A stretch of DNA of 64,000 bases from Acidobacteriota bacterium (GTDB lineage: Bacteria > Acidobacteriota > Holophagae > Acanthopleuribacterales > Acanthopleuribacteraceae), in contig JACJWC010000001.1 of the NCBI GenBank assembly GCA_020637335.1, positions 186,001-250,000 on the forward strand, in the 5' to 3' direction. The translations under genes and the position numbers were made by a program. Of the stretch, positions 43,285 to 52,260 are shown piece after piece (positions within the stretch are counted from its first letter, which is position 1; each line of letters begins with the position of its first letter). Below the pieces are notes generated by a model. It searched no databases. It was not told the DNA's origin and saw only the letters and a list, made by a program, of their open reading frames with translations.

Positions 43285-44095
43285 GGCCTTCACTCCGCTT
43301 GAGAGATTGGCGCATGGCTGCGATTTCATCCGCATCCAATTTGGATTTATGATGCCAATCCAAATTACCTTCCATGAAATCAATGCCCTTGCCTTTAATG
43401 GTTTTACAGATAAAACAGCGCGGTTTGCCGGGTACCTTGACATTTAGGGCCGAAACCAGTGCTTCAGGTTCCTTGTTTAGGTCAACGGTTTGTGTGGCAA
43501 AGCCAAAGGCATTCCACTTGTGCTCAAAGGGCTCCAGATTCCCGACCTCTTGGGTTGGCCCAAAAGACATCCACCCGTTAAAATCGACCAGGACAGTAAG
43601 ATTGTCCAGCTTGTGTTTGCTCGCCGCCAGGGCCGACTCCCAAACACTACCCTCGGTACATTCGCCATCGCCAAGAATGATATAAGTGTGGAAGTTCCTT
43701 TTTTGCATGCGGCCAGCCAGGGCCATGCCTATGCCGATGGCAAGTCCGTGACCCAAACTGCCGGTGGTGGCTTCCACCCCAGGTACACGCTCCTCTGGAT
43801 GTCCGCCCAACATGCCCTCGAAGGCGCAAAAAGCCTGACACCACGCTTTGGGAAAAAAGCCTTTGTCCGCCAGCAGTGCGTACAGGGCCATGCAGCCGTG
43901 ACCTTTGCTCAAAATTAATCGGTCGCGATCAGGGTCTAAGGGTTGGTTTGCATCGAAATGTAGATGGTAGTCGTACAAGCTGACCAGAATCTCGACCAAG
44001 GAGAGTGCTGAGGGAATATGACCGCGTTTGGCCGATTCCGCCATATCAACTATATCGTGTCGAACGGCCTGGCAACGCCGCGCAAATGAATTCAT
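43277..44095 (-). CDS. Transketolase, N-terminal (ThDP-binding) subunit
   Basis: A 272-residue first half of a split transketolase. The thiamine-diphosphate motif is GDGECTEGSVWESALAASKHKLDNLTVLVDFN, given here in parts as GDGECTEGSVWE and LDNLTVLVDFNGW, plus LSKGHGCMALYALLADKG and TGSLGHGLAIGIGMALAG. It needs the following gene for a complete active site. The start overlaps the stop of the HAD/kinase gene (ATGA). Split transketolases in surface-sugar clusters are thought to supply unusual ketoses rather than central metabolism. Confidence 0.92.
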   Translation of the reverse strand: MNSFARRCQAVRHDIVDMAESAKRGHIPSALSLVEILVSLYDYHLHFDANQPLDPDRDRLILSKGHGCMALYALLADKGFFPKAWCQAFCAFEGMLGGHPEERVPGVEATTGSLGHGLAIGIGMALAGRMQKRNFHTYIILGDGECTEGSVWESALAASKHKLDNLTVLVDFNGWMSFGPTQEVGNLEPFEHKWNAFGFATQTVDLNKEPEALVSALNVKVPGKPRCFICKTIKGKGIDFMEGNLDWHHKSKLDADEIAAMRQSLKRSEGHA

Positions 44096-45651
44096 ACCAA
44101 CTCCTGAAACGGCTTAAATGAGGTGTTCCACCATTCCTGAAAAAGCTGCTGGGCGCCATCCTGTCGTGCTTTCAGGCGGTGGTGAGGGGATTCCGTTGGG
44201 TCTAATCGATGTTTCCTGATCATTTGGTCTGAGTTTAATACATTTAGGGCAATGAGCACCCACTCTAAGCCAACCAAGGGCAAGACCCAATGCAATCGAT
44301 CTTTGAGGGTGGGATCCAAGACTGAGCGGTATTGGAGAAAGCTATTAATCACCTGCATTCGCTCTTCCCGCGACCAATCAAAAGCGAGGTGCCAATAAAA
44401 ATCCGCCAATAATTTGACGGGGTCATCCCAGCCGGCATATTCAAAATCGTACAGGCATAGCTGTCCTCGTTGGTCGAGACAGGCATTATGTGGTCCAAAA
44501 TCGGATGGGCTGGCTATCCAAAAGGGACGTGCAAGGGGCTGGTCCGATTCCTTGTTAAGGGCTAGGGCTTGCAAAAAGGTTTGGGCAGTTTTGGATGTGA
44601 TCGTTATAAAGTCCTGTAACCAAGGGTGATTGTGTTTTTGTCGATTTAATGGCTCTTCCAGCGTTTCCAGGCGTTTGAGCAGGTCGTGTGCGAAATCACG
44701 GAGCCGAAAACGCGCATGAGCTGCCGGCTCCAGGCTGGATTCTTTCGCTTTGGAGACTTCGGCAAGTCGGATCAGCATCGCTGTTAAATTGGCTGGGGCA
44801 ACGGGCTGGGTGGTCGCCGAAATGAAGGTCATTAAAAGGGCATTTTCCTGGCAAGCGATCGGGCGTGGCGCAGGAACATCGCGGATCGCCAGGAAATTGA
44901 GGAAACGCCATTCCGCTCCGCACCGGTTTCTGGGATCGTTGGCTGGTTGATAATGGACCTTGAGGACGAAGGCTTGGTTTTGGTTGTTAAGCTTAAACAG
45001 TAAACCGTTGCCTCTGCTGGGGATTCGCGCCAGTGTTTTTATGCCACCCAGGCTATCGTTGAGCCAGGTCCAATGGGTCAAAGCGATTTCTAACTCATTC
45101 CAGGTCGAACAGGATATAGGATAATCACCCGCAAAACACAGACCTTGCGTGTTCGCGGGAAAAAAAGGGTCTTTGAGCACATCCGCAAGGTCGTCCACAA
45201 ACAGGTCCAATTTCAAATCAGTAATTCGTTGAATTTTTGACTGACGGGTTTGCTCGAAAAACAGCTGGGAATCGGGAACCCATTTGCAGACATGATGGGT
45301 GTTTAAAAACTGACGTGCGGGTTCCCAAAAGCCGATTGCTGGCCGGAAATGCGAGTGTGAACTTTTGTGCGAAACGATAAATAGTTGATGTCCCTGGTTG
45401 GCCAAATGCTCGAGACACGCAAGCACATTGGGGAACAACTCGGCATGCTCTAACCAGGGTCCATAACTGTGAGCTTGAATATCCTGCCAGGCAGATTCGC
45501 CTTCTTGGGGCCCCCATTTCTCCATCAGTGCGGATTTTAAGGCCTGCTTTTGGGCTGGGGGGTTGGTGAGATAGCTTAATTTATGGGCACTAAAGGCAAA
45601 GAGCTGGTCATAACAGATCAGGGTATTGTCCAAGTCAAAGCCGATACGCAT
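44092..45651 (-). CDS. HAD hydrolase-aminoglycoside phosphotransferase-like fusion protein
   Basis: A 519-residue two-domain protein. Residues 1-195 form a HAD-type phosphatase: FDLDNTLICYD (nucleophile and acid aspartates), LFIVSHKSSHSHF (motif II serine) and LDLFVDDLADVLKDPFF (motif IV). Residues 200-519 form an APH/choline-kinase-like domain: LLFKLNNQNQAFVLKVHY, SPSDFGPHNACLD and CLYDFEYAGWDDP. The catalytic-loop D and N are kept but the usual H of H-x-D is replaced by P. A phosphatase and a kinase in one chain could swap a phosphate position on a sugar. Stop and start overlap the neighbours. Confidence 0.8.
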   Translation of the reverse strand: MRIGFDLDNTLICYDQLFAFSAHKLSYLTNPPAQKQALKSALMEKWGPQEGESAWQDIQAHSYGPWLEHAELFPNVLACLEHLANQGHQLFIVSHKSSHSHFRPAIGFWEPARQFLNTHHVCKWVPDSQLFFEQTRQSKIQRITDLKLDLFVDDLADVLKDPFFPANTQGLCFAGDYPISCSTWNELEIALTHWTWLNDSLGGIKTLARIPSRGNGLLFKLNNQNQAFVLKVHYQPANDPRNRCGAEWRFLNFLAIRDVPAPRPIACQENALLMTFISATTQPVAPANLTAMLIRLAEVSKAKESSLEPAAHARFRLRDFAHDLLKRLETLEEPLNRQKHNHPWLQDFITITSKTAQTFLQALALNKESDQPLARPFWIASPSDFGPHNACLDQRGQLCLYDFEYAGWDDPVKLLADFYWHLAFDWSREERMQVINSFLQYRSVLDPTLKDRLHWVLPLVGLEWVLIALNVLNSDQMIRKHRLDPTESPHHRLKARQDGAQQLFQEWWNTSFKPFQELV

Positions 45652-45653
45652 GA

Positions 45654-47171
45654 TTATTTCAACAAGGTTGTGACGTATTTGTACAGATCGGAGGATTCAA
45701 CGCTGGCCCGATTACAGACGATTTGGACATCAATAGCCGCCGCTGCAGAACCGACAAACGCGGCCAGATCGGACTCCAAGCCACCGCCCAAGCAGAGTGC
45801 GGCCAGCGAGAGGAAGGCATCGCCCGCACCGATACGATCAATGACCTTAAACGAAAGGGCCGGCACTTCAATTAAATTGTCCTGGATCCGATCCAAAAGC
45901 ATTAAGCCCTTGGTTCCGCGTGTGACGGCCAGGTAACGCGCTTGCAGGCCATCGGCGACGCGGGTTGCGACCCAATCTACGGAATCGTGTCGATTGTGAA
46001 GCGCGAGTCGCAGTTCGGGCTCGTTTAATGACACAAAGTCGGCCCGGCGATAACGGTTGACCGAGTGAAACCCGCGGTTCCCACTGTTGACTTGGGTGTT
46101 AACAGCCAGGAATCTCGAATGAGCACACAGGCTTTGGGTAATGCCATTGGATATGAAGCCGTTGCCAAAGTCAGGAACGACCACCACATCGAATTCGGGC
46201 AAATGCGATCCCAGCCAACTGCAAATTTCGTTTTCAATTTCGCTTGGCATGGGATGATCTTCATAGGCGTAAACTTCGAACAGTTTATGCACATCTGCGT
46301 CCACGAAACGGGTTTTGACGACGGTCGGCACGTCGGTCCGGTGAAAGAAATGGGCTGAGACGTTGGGTTTGAGTTTCGAATGGATGAAGGGCTCAAAATC
46401 TTCGCCCGTTCCCAATCCGGCAACAAGCGTCACTTCATTGGCGAAGCCAGCAAGGTGATTGGCAACCGCCAGAGATCCGCCTGCAAACCGTTCGGCGTGC
46501 ATGCGTTTGACGGCCATGATGTTGCCTTTTCCGGTCTGGCCAAGGATTTCGGTGGTGACGTATTCATCGATGATGGCGTCGCCCACCACACACACTTTGA
46601 GACTTTTCAAACTGTTGAGTTGTTCGTGTACGACATTGGCTTGGTACTTCTGGGCCAAACGCTCCAAATAGGCTTTGACGGGCGGAGGAAAAACCGAGAA
46701 ATGTTCATTGAGCAGGTTTGAAGAACTGAAGGTAATGTCATCGGTGAAAGCGATATGTCCGCCGTAGGCTCGTACTGCTTCAGCTTCGCGATCGATATTG
46801 CCCGTCACATCATTGGCGGAATGTGCGTATTCAACACCTTTGCCGTAAACATCGGGACGAATCGCTTCAATGGCCGGTAGGGCGGTTACATCATCGACGA
46901 CAGCAACACCATCGACACATTCCAATGCGGCCAGATTCTCGGCGCGAAGGGATTCATTAAAAACGGGTCGACCGGGGCCCTTTTTTACATGGCGGTCGGC
47001 CGTTAACGTAACGACTAATACGTCGCCGTGTTTCTTGGCGGCGTTGAGGTGGCGAATATGCCCGATGTGCAGCAAGTCAAACGTCCCATGGCACAACACA
47101 ACTTTGCGGTTGGTTGCCTTTTGCCGCTCGGCGAATTGCGCTAGGGACTCCAATGATTGAATTTTAGCCAT
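45654..47171 (-). CDS. Bifunctional sugar nucleotidyltransferase-kinase, HldE-like with reversed domain order
   Basis: A 505-residue fusion. Residues about 20-150 are a cytidylyltransferase fold (CHGTFDLLHIGHIRHL, RHVKKGPGRPVFNESLRAENL), as in the ADP-heptose synthase half of HldE. Residues about 175-505 are a PfkB-type sugar kinase (VCVVGDAIIDEYV, AGGSLAVANHLA, and the anion-hole motif IDRIGAGDAF). E. coli HldE has kinase first, transferase second; here it is reversed. Likely roles are C-1 phosphorylation and nucleotide activation of a heptose-like sugar. Overlaps the SIS gene by eight bases. Confidence 0.85.
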   Translation of the reverse strand: MAKIQSLESLAQFAERQKATNRKVVLCHGTFDLLHIGHIRHLNAAKKHGDVLVVTLTADRHVKKGPGRPVFNESLRAENLAALECVDGVAVVDDVTALPAIEAIRPDVYGKGVEYAHSANDVTGNIDREAEAVRAYGGHIAFTDDITFSSSNLLNEHFSVFPPPVKAYLERLAQKYQANVVHEQLNSLKSLKVCVVGDAIIDEYVTTEILGQTGKGNIMAVKRMHAERFAGGSLAVANHLAGFANEVTLVAGLGTGEDFEPFIHSKLKPNVSAHFFHRTDVPTVVKTRFVDADVHKLFEVYAYEDHPMPSEIENEICSWLGSHLPEFDVVVVPDFGNGFISNGITQSLCAHSRFLAVNTQVNSGNRGFHSVNRYRRADFVSLNEPELRLALHNRHDSVDWVATRVADGLQARYLAVTRGTKGLMLLDRIQDNLIEVPALSFKVIDRIGAGDAFLSLAALCLGGGLESDLAAFVGSAAAAIDVQIVCNRASVESSDLYKYVTTLLK

Positions 47172-47790
47172 GCTGCATTTCCTTGCGCAAAGCTAATGGG
47201 CCTTGAACTGTGCGGCCCAGGAGTTGACTCAGGCGATCGGTAAGGTGGTGCAGGATCCAGGCATGGCCCATTTCCACGACCCCAAAGCTGGTCCCGGGTA
47301 CCCAGATATTGAGATGGCCCAGTCCGCGCAGTGGGTTTTCGGCCGAAAATCCGCTAAGGGTAATGCAATCACCGCCTTTTTTGCGGTGCATCCGAACAGC
47401 GTTGTGAATGGCAGGTGACCCGCCAGAACTGCTAATGGCAATTAAAACATCACCTTTTTGGCTATGGGTTTCCAGGAGCTTTGAATAGGCTTGATCGTAG
47501 CCGTAATCGTTGGTCATACACGTTAAAACGGCGGGATCGGTGAGGGCAATTGCGCGCACGCCGCAGGCATTAATCAAATCGTTAATCACATGGCTGGCTA
47601 TGGCTGCGGACCCTCCGCTTCCGATGACAAAGGCCGCGTTTTGTGCATCTTTGACGTGTAAGAGTAGCGCCAAAGCGGCTTCCATTGCTTGTTCTGTGTC
47701 CAGGGGCTGACCCGCGCCATCCCAAACCACGGTTTGCGCGATGACGTGGTGGAACCTTTCCAAATCTTCAAAAAAGGAGGGGGCGTTCAT
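47164..47790 (-). CDS. GmhA-like SIS-domain phosphosugar isomerase
   Basis: A 208-residue SIS protein from ATG 47790 (ATGA overlap with the epimerase stop). The GmhA pattern is clear: FVIGSGGSAAIASHVINDL, CMTNDYGYDQAYSKLLE and KGDVLIAISSSGGSPAI. GmhA converts sedoheptulose 7-phosphate to D-glycero-D-manno-heptose 7-phosphate, the first committed step of heptose synthesis. Position directly before the HldE-like gene agrees with that role. Confidence 0.85.
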   Translation of the reverse strand: MNAPSFFEDLERFHHVIAQTVVWDGAGQPLDTEQAMEAALALLLHVKDAQNAAFVIGSGGSAAIASHVINDLINACGVRAIALTDPAVLTCMTNDYGYDQAYSKLLETHSQKGDVLIAISSSGGSPAIHNAVRMHRKKGGDCITLSGFSAENPLRGLGHLNIWVPGTSFGVVEMGHAWILHHLTDRLSQLLGRTVQGPLALRKEMQHG

Positions 47791-48779
47791 GTCTTTTCTC
47801 CTAGGTAGCGAAACCAGCTGGCAGTAGATTCCGCGATTTTTTGAGGGTTCCAAACAGGGGCTTGTTCCCAATCCGTCAGGTGACCCAACATAATGGCAAC
47901 CCCGTCTTCAAAAGGGACCTGGGGTTTCCAGCCGAGTTCACGTGAAATTGCGCGTGTATCCGCAAAAGTTATTTCCGGTTCCCCGGGCCGTTTGGGGATG
48001 TAAGTTACCGGCCCGCCCAACAGGCTGACCAAACGATTGATGCTGTAATGATCACCGCTGCCCACATTCAGGACCAGCCCGGTTTTCGGGCTAAGGGCAG
48101 CCTGTAAAAAGGCCTCTGCGACATCGGTTACAAAGGTAAAGTCGCGACTTTGCTGGCCGTCACCAACCACGGTATAGGGCTGGTTATTGCACTTTTGGGC
48201 CAGGAAAACGCCAAATACGGCCCCATATGTGCCACTGGTTCGTGCGCGTGGCCCGTACACATTAAAGAGCCGCAGCGATAGGACGGGCAGATCATAGACT
48301 TGGTGCCAATGCAGCACCAATTCTTCGCCCATGCGTTTGGTTAAGGCATAGGGATATTGGGGTTGAATGGCTGCCGTCTCCGGCGTGGGATAGGTATCGG
48401 GAATTCCATAACAGGAGGAGCTGGCAGCATAAACAAATTTTTTGATATTCGCCGAACGACAGGCCTCCAATAAGCACAGAGTTCCACGGACATTGTTGTG
48501 GAAATAGGCTGTGGGATCCTCAATGGAGGGGACAATGTCAGCCTGACCGGCTAAGTGGATAACGAAATCGCAGCGCTTTATTTCTTTTTGAAAAGCAGCG
48601 GGTTCGTTGATATCCGCTTCAATCCATTGAAATCGTGCTGATTGGATATGCGCCAGGTTTGCGGCACGACCCGTTAGCAAGTTGTCGATCCCAATTACAT
48701 CCATGTCTTCGGCCAGGCAACGATCCACCAAATGACTTCCAATAAAGCCGGCTGCACCGGTTATCAACGCCGTTGCCAT
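47787..48779 (-). CDS. NAD-dependent nucleotide-sugar epimerase/dehydratase
   Basis: A 330-residue extended SDR. NAD loop ALITGAAGFIGSHLVD at the N-terminus, KFVYAASSSCYG (catalytic serine region), YPYALTKRMGEE (Y-x-x-x-K), LRLFNVYGPRA and YTVVGDGQQSRDFTFV, all typical of UDP-glucose 4-epimerase relatives acting on nucleotide sugars. First gene of the eleven-gene minus-strand operon; GGAG lies before the ATG. The substrate is unknown. Confidence 0.9.
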   Translation of the reverse strand: MATALITGAAGFIGSHLVDRCLAEDMDVIGIDNLLTGRAANLAHIQSARFQWIEADINEPAAFQKEIKRCDFVIHLAGQADIVPSIEDPTAYFHNNVRGTLCLLEACRSANIKKFVYAASSSCYGIPDTYPTPETAAIQPQYPYALTKRMGEELVLHWHQVYDLPVLSLRLFNVYGPRARTSGTYGAVFGVFLAQKCNNQPYTVVGDGQQSRDFTFVTDVAEAFLQAALSPKTGLVLNVGSGDHYSINRLVSLLGGPVTYIPKRPGEPEITFADTRAISRELGWKPQVPFEDGVAIMLGHLTDWEQAPVWNPQKIAESTASWFRYLGEKT

Positions 48780-48933
48780 GTTCTGCTCCGAATATTAATT
48801 TTGAATTTGTCACCTAGGCTAATCCATAAGCCAAGCAAATTCAATCCCTTATATCGGTTTTCATGTCTATTCTACCGACGTTAGGATGTTCTTCTTTTCG
48901 GCAACGGGCAGGCAAGGCTTGAGCTTATGGGTT

Positions 48934-49404
48934 TTAAGAAGAGGCCTCTTTGATGCCAACATTGACTTCGAATGGCCCTTCGGGTGTGGTGAAGGGGATC
49001 GCTATGCAGGGTACTGAAGGGCGCCGGGAAATATGATGACCGGTGCCAAATACCACGTTCGGCAACGAGATGCTGACGTCATAACCCGAATCCTTGAGCG
49101 AGCGACGTGCGTCTCCGACGATAATATTGCCCATTTCACCAATGGCGTCTTCGACAGCGGGATCCAGTTCGGTATGTTCCTCCATTAGCAGATTACTGGC
49201 GACTTTACAGGCCAGCGAAGAGGGCATGGAAATGATGATGGATCCCTCAACTTGGCCTGTTAGAGAAACAATACTGGAAATATCAAAGGTGGTAATGAGG
49301 CCTTCCTTTAAAGTGAGGTTTTCTCGGGTTGCCGAAATACCCGCCATGAGTTCCAAAGAACGCAAAGTAGACTCGATAAAGGGATTGATAAACTCAACGC
49401 GCAT
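48934..49404 (-). CDS. cheX: CheX-type chemotaxis phosphatase
   Basis: A 156-residue CheC/CheX/FliY-family protein from ATG 49404 (GAGG upstream; a GTG at 49416 is possible). The hallmark helix AVEDAIGEMGNIIVGDARRSLKD carries the E-x-x-N pair that CheX-type phosphatases use against phospho-CheY; GSIIISMPSSLACKVASNLLMEE is the partner beta-strand region. It dephosphorylates a response regulator. No chemotaxis kinase or receptor gene is nearby. It lies between a terminator and the glycan operon, as a single gene. Confidence 0.88.
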   Translation of the reverse strand: MRVEFINPFIESTLRSLELMAGISATRENLTLKEGLITTFDISSIVSLTGQVEGSIIISMPSSLACKVASNLLMEEHTELDPAVEDAIGEMGNIIVGDARRSLKDSGYDVSISLPNVVFGTGHHISRRPSVPCIAIPFTTPEGPFEVNVGIKEASS

Positions 49405-49484
49405 GGTGGACCTCACTGTGTTGTTCGCTTGAGCTTATCGACCCCTGCCCAGATTTCTTTACAGATCCTCAATAAATTACAAAT

Positions 49485-49510
49485 AAAAAAGGCAGCCGTA
49501 TGGCTGCCTT
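49485..49510 (-). terminator. Rho-independent terminator for the 908-residue protein gene
   Basis: On the minus strand AAGGCAGCC, loop ATAC, GGCTGCC is followed by TTTTTTATTTG. It lies 24 bases after the stop of the large secreted protein gene. Confidence 0.85.
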
Positions 49511-49533
49511 AATTACGCATGGAATAGTAACGA

Positions 49534-52260
49534 TTAATCGCAAAGCGAGTTGTTCTCGCGGATGATAAAGTCCATTACATCAATGCGGTTGTCGGTGTTG
49601 AGATCAGCAAAACCAAAGCTATTTGGATCCAAACGCCAAGTGGGGCGCATACTGGGCAACGTCGGGACACCGCCTTGTGGTACGACAATTTCGATGGGCA
49701 GAATTCGAGTGGAACCACTGAATGTATCCGTGATCTTCACGTAAAACGTTGTGGTGGTGCTGGGCGGGGCTGGCAGGTTGTTTAACCAAGCCATGACATT
49801 GCTGTTGGTGACCGTTTCTGTGTGGTTGGGGTTGTTGTTTTGGAGCCGTGTAGCTGATGAGTACCATGAAACGTTGTAGTTACTGACTTGGTTGATTTGG
49901 AACATGATGGTGTCGCAATAAGCAAAGCTCAAATTACCGGCAGCAAAGATATTGTCCACCAGTGGGCTTTCTGAACTGTATGCGAAGTCCAAGACCTGCC
50001 ATTGATGAACACTGCTTGTGCGTTGATTGAGATAAGGCGCTTGGAACACAAAGCGAAATCGCACCTTTTGAGCGGACCCAAACAGGGATGGATTCACATC
50101 CAAATCCTGGAAGGTTAACGGCGTTTGGGGGGGATTGTTGTACATCCAGACCCGACGGCCCGCCAAGTAGCTGGGCAGGTTGTTGGGGAATGCCAGGGGG
50201 TGATAGATTTGGGTGCCTTCGTAGGTTTCGATGGCTGTAACCAAATCGAGCCAGGGACCCCACGTGGAACCGTTTTTCAGGCTGTATTCAAGTACGCCGC
50301 CGCTTACATTGAGGTTGAGCTCCGGGATATGGCTCAGACTAAAATTGGGATTTGCACCGACATTAACTTCTGGACTTGTCAGGGTGAAATACGTATCAGC
50401 ATCATCCGGATCGGATACCGTTCCTAACCAATTGGTATCGTACGACCACCCCGCATTGCTGCCATCAAGACTGGCGCCACAGGCCTGATTGTCAATACTG
50501 GCGCACCAGGTACTTAATCCACTAGGGCTTGTGGGATAAACGATTTCTGTGGTCTGACAATTGGCTGTGAGGGTTAGATACTTGCGGAAATTGGTCACGA
50601 AGCCGTTCCGGGTATGCTGAACCTCGTAAAAGAATTCAATTGGGGTACAGGCCTGACTGGCCAGCAAAGAAAGGTTAAAGGAAGTATTGGTGCTGGACCC
50701 ATTATTGAGGCTCGTGTTTAAGGATCCGGGTTGAATTGTTGTGACCAGACCAGACTGACTTACGACACCGACACCCAGCAGCAGCGCGGTTGCATTGGCG
50801 CCCGAATTATTGGTAATACCAATGTTGAAGTTGGCAGTTTCACCCGGATCCAAAAACGCATCTTGTGGGATTTCAGTGCCGTCCATGTCCTCCAAAACGG
50901 AGGTGTAATCAAAGCCATGGATGGGTGAGCTGAAACTCACGACGGAATTGGTGGCCGTATGTGTAATACGCGCTTCGATAAAATAACCGGCCGGAAGGCT
51001 TCCCGTCTGGGTATCCAACGTCAGTTTTATTCCGTCGGTTCCGGTGTCCGTCAATTGGGTAAACGTCGTTGCACTGCGCAGGTACCATTTGATAGTGAAC
51101 GCACTTGAAAGATCGGCACCGCTTTTCCAAGCAGAGGGGACGTCGGCCTGGGCAGAAATTTTGCCTTTGGAATCTGTAAAAAGCGAAATGAATTGGGTAG
51201 TAGTCGGCGGCGGTCCAAACGAGGAAGTCAGAACCTGACACGCCTGGGGCACGGCCGTGTAGAGCCGACAGCTGCGCCAAGTCATGTCTAAATTGGTGCC
51301 TACGATACTGGCCACCGTTGAGGTATTAAAGCCAATGCGACCCAAAACGGTTCCGCCGCAGGTCGGTGTGAGATTGGTGACGTCAATAAAGTTAATACCA
51401 TCGCCTTCGTTCGGGCCCGCAGCTCCCCCAAAGGGTTTGGTATTAACCACACTGCCAGCTCCGATATTGGGCACGGTTCCCGTACCATCAATAACTACGC
51501 CTGGGAACACCTGTGCCGAAAACATAAAGGTCGGTAAATTGCTGAATGCACACGAATTAGCGACAGGTAAATCCCATTGATTGAAATTGCTGTGTCCATT
51601 GGTCGTAAACCAATCCATGTACAACAATACCTTGGTCCCTGGCACACTGACGTCGGGATGTTGGGTTACAACCGTGAAGGGCGCGTTGATGGTTTGTCCG
51701 GCAAATAGGAAGGTCGGGTGGAGGTTCGTCCATTTGATGACAAGTGACTGAAGCCGATATTGATTGGCGGCGGGTTTCACCATACTTAAATTGCCGTTGG
51801 CATTGGCTTGAACCGGACCAAAACCGGTTCCACTCAATTGCAGGCCAAACTGAACGCCAGAAGGGCATAAATCCGCACAAATACTGGATCCATTCCCCGG
51901 GTTATCAAAAAGATGAATATCAAACGCAATCGATTTATTGGTGCCCGGGGTCCAGGAAGGGATCGGTTGGATAACAAATCCAGAACCACTGTTCCAGCCA
52001 GCATAAGAGGAAGAAAAAATGTTCACCAGCTTGCCGTTGAGCGATATTTGCCCACAACTGGGTAAGGTCAGTTCGGGTACAACATTCGTTAAGGTTGAGG
52101 TGCCGGCATATTGAACGTTCAGTGTGATCCGTGTTGTGGCATCCAAATTTAAACTGGATCCGGTCTGACCGACCACCGTAAATGTTTGCCCCCAGCTCCA
52201 GGCTCCGATACACAAAATTCCTAAACCCACAAGGGCTCTGTTTGCCCACCACGCGACCAT
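49534..52260 (-). CDS. Large secreted protein with dockerin-like C-terminal calcium loop
   Basis: A 908-residue exported protein from ATG 52260 (AAGGAG five bases upstream; GTG 52266 overlaps that site). Signal peptide ends near GAWSWGQ. The body is a chain of beta-rich, Ig- or PKD-like units with four to six paired cysteines, e.g. LTLPSCGQISLNG, GSSICADLCPSGV and STWCASIDNQACGAS. The last 30 residues include FGFADLNTDNRIDVMDFI, one half of a dockerin-type calcium-binding repeat. Probably an extracellular adhesin or structural protein; no family is recognised with certainty. Confidence 0.75.
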   Translation of the reverse strand: MVAWWANRALVGLGILCIGAWSWGQTFTVVGQTGSSLNLDATTRITLNVQYAGTSTLTNVVPELTLPSCGQISLNGKLVNIFSSSYAGWNSGSGFVIQPIPSWTPGTNKSIAFDIHLFDNPGNGSSICADLCPSGVQFGLQLSGTGFGPVQANANGNLSMVKPAANQYRLQSLVIKWTNLHPTFLFAGQTINAPFTVVTQHPDVSVPGTKVLLYMDWFTTNGHSNFNQWDLPVANSCAFSNLPTFMFSAQVFPGVVIDGTGTVPNIGAGSVVNTKPFGGAAGPNEGDGINFIDVTNLTPTCGGTVLGRIGFNTSTVASIVGTNLDMTWRSCRLYTAVPQACQVLTSSFGPPPTTTQFISLFTDSKGKISAQADVPSAWKSGADLSSAFTIKWYLRSATTFTQLTDTGTDGIKLTLDTQTGSLPAGYFIEARITHTATNSVVSFSSPIHGFDYTSVLEDMDGTEIPQDAFLDPGETANFNIGITNNSGANATALLLGVGVVSQSGLVTTIQPGSLNTSLNNGSSTNTSFNLSLLASQACTPIEFFYEVQHTRNGFVTNFRKYLTLTANCQTTEIVYPTSPSGLSTWCASIDNQACGASLDGSNAGWSYDTNWLGTVSDPDDADTYFTLTSPEVNVGANPNFSLSHIPELNLNVSGGVLEYSLKNGSTWGPWLDLVTAIETYEGTQIYHPLAFPNNLPSYLAGRRVWMYNNPPQTPLTFQDLDVNPSLFGSAQKVRFRFVFQAPYLNQRTSSVHQWQVLDFAYSSESPLVDNIFAAGNLSFAYCDTIMFQINQVSNYNVSWYSSATRLQNNNPNHTETVTNSNVMAWLNNLPAPPSTTTTFYVKITDTFSGSTRILPIEIVVPQGGVPTLPSMRPTWRLDPNSFGFADLNTDNRIDVMDFIIRENNSLCD

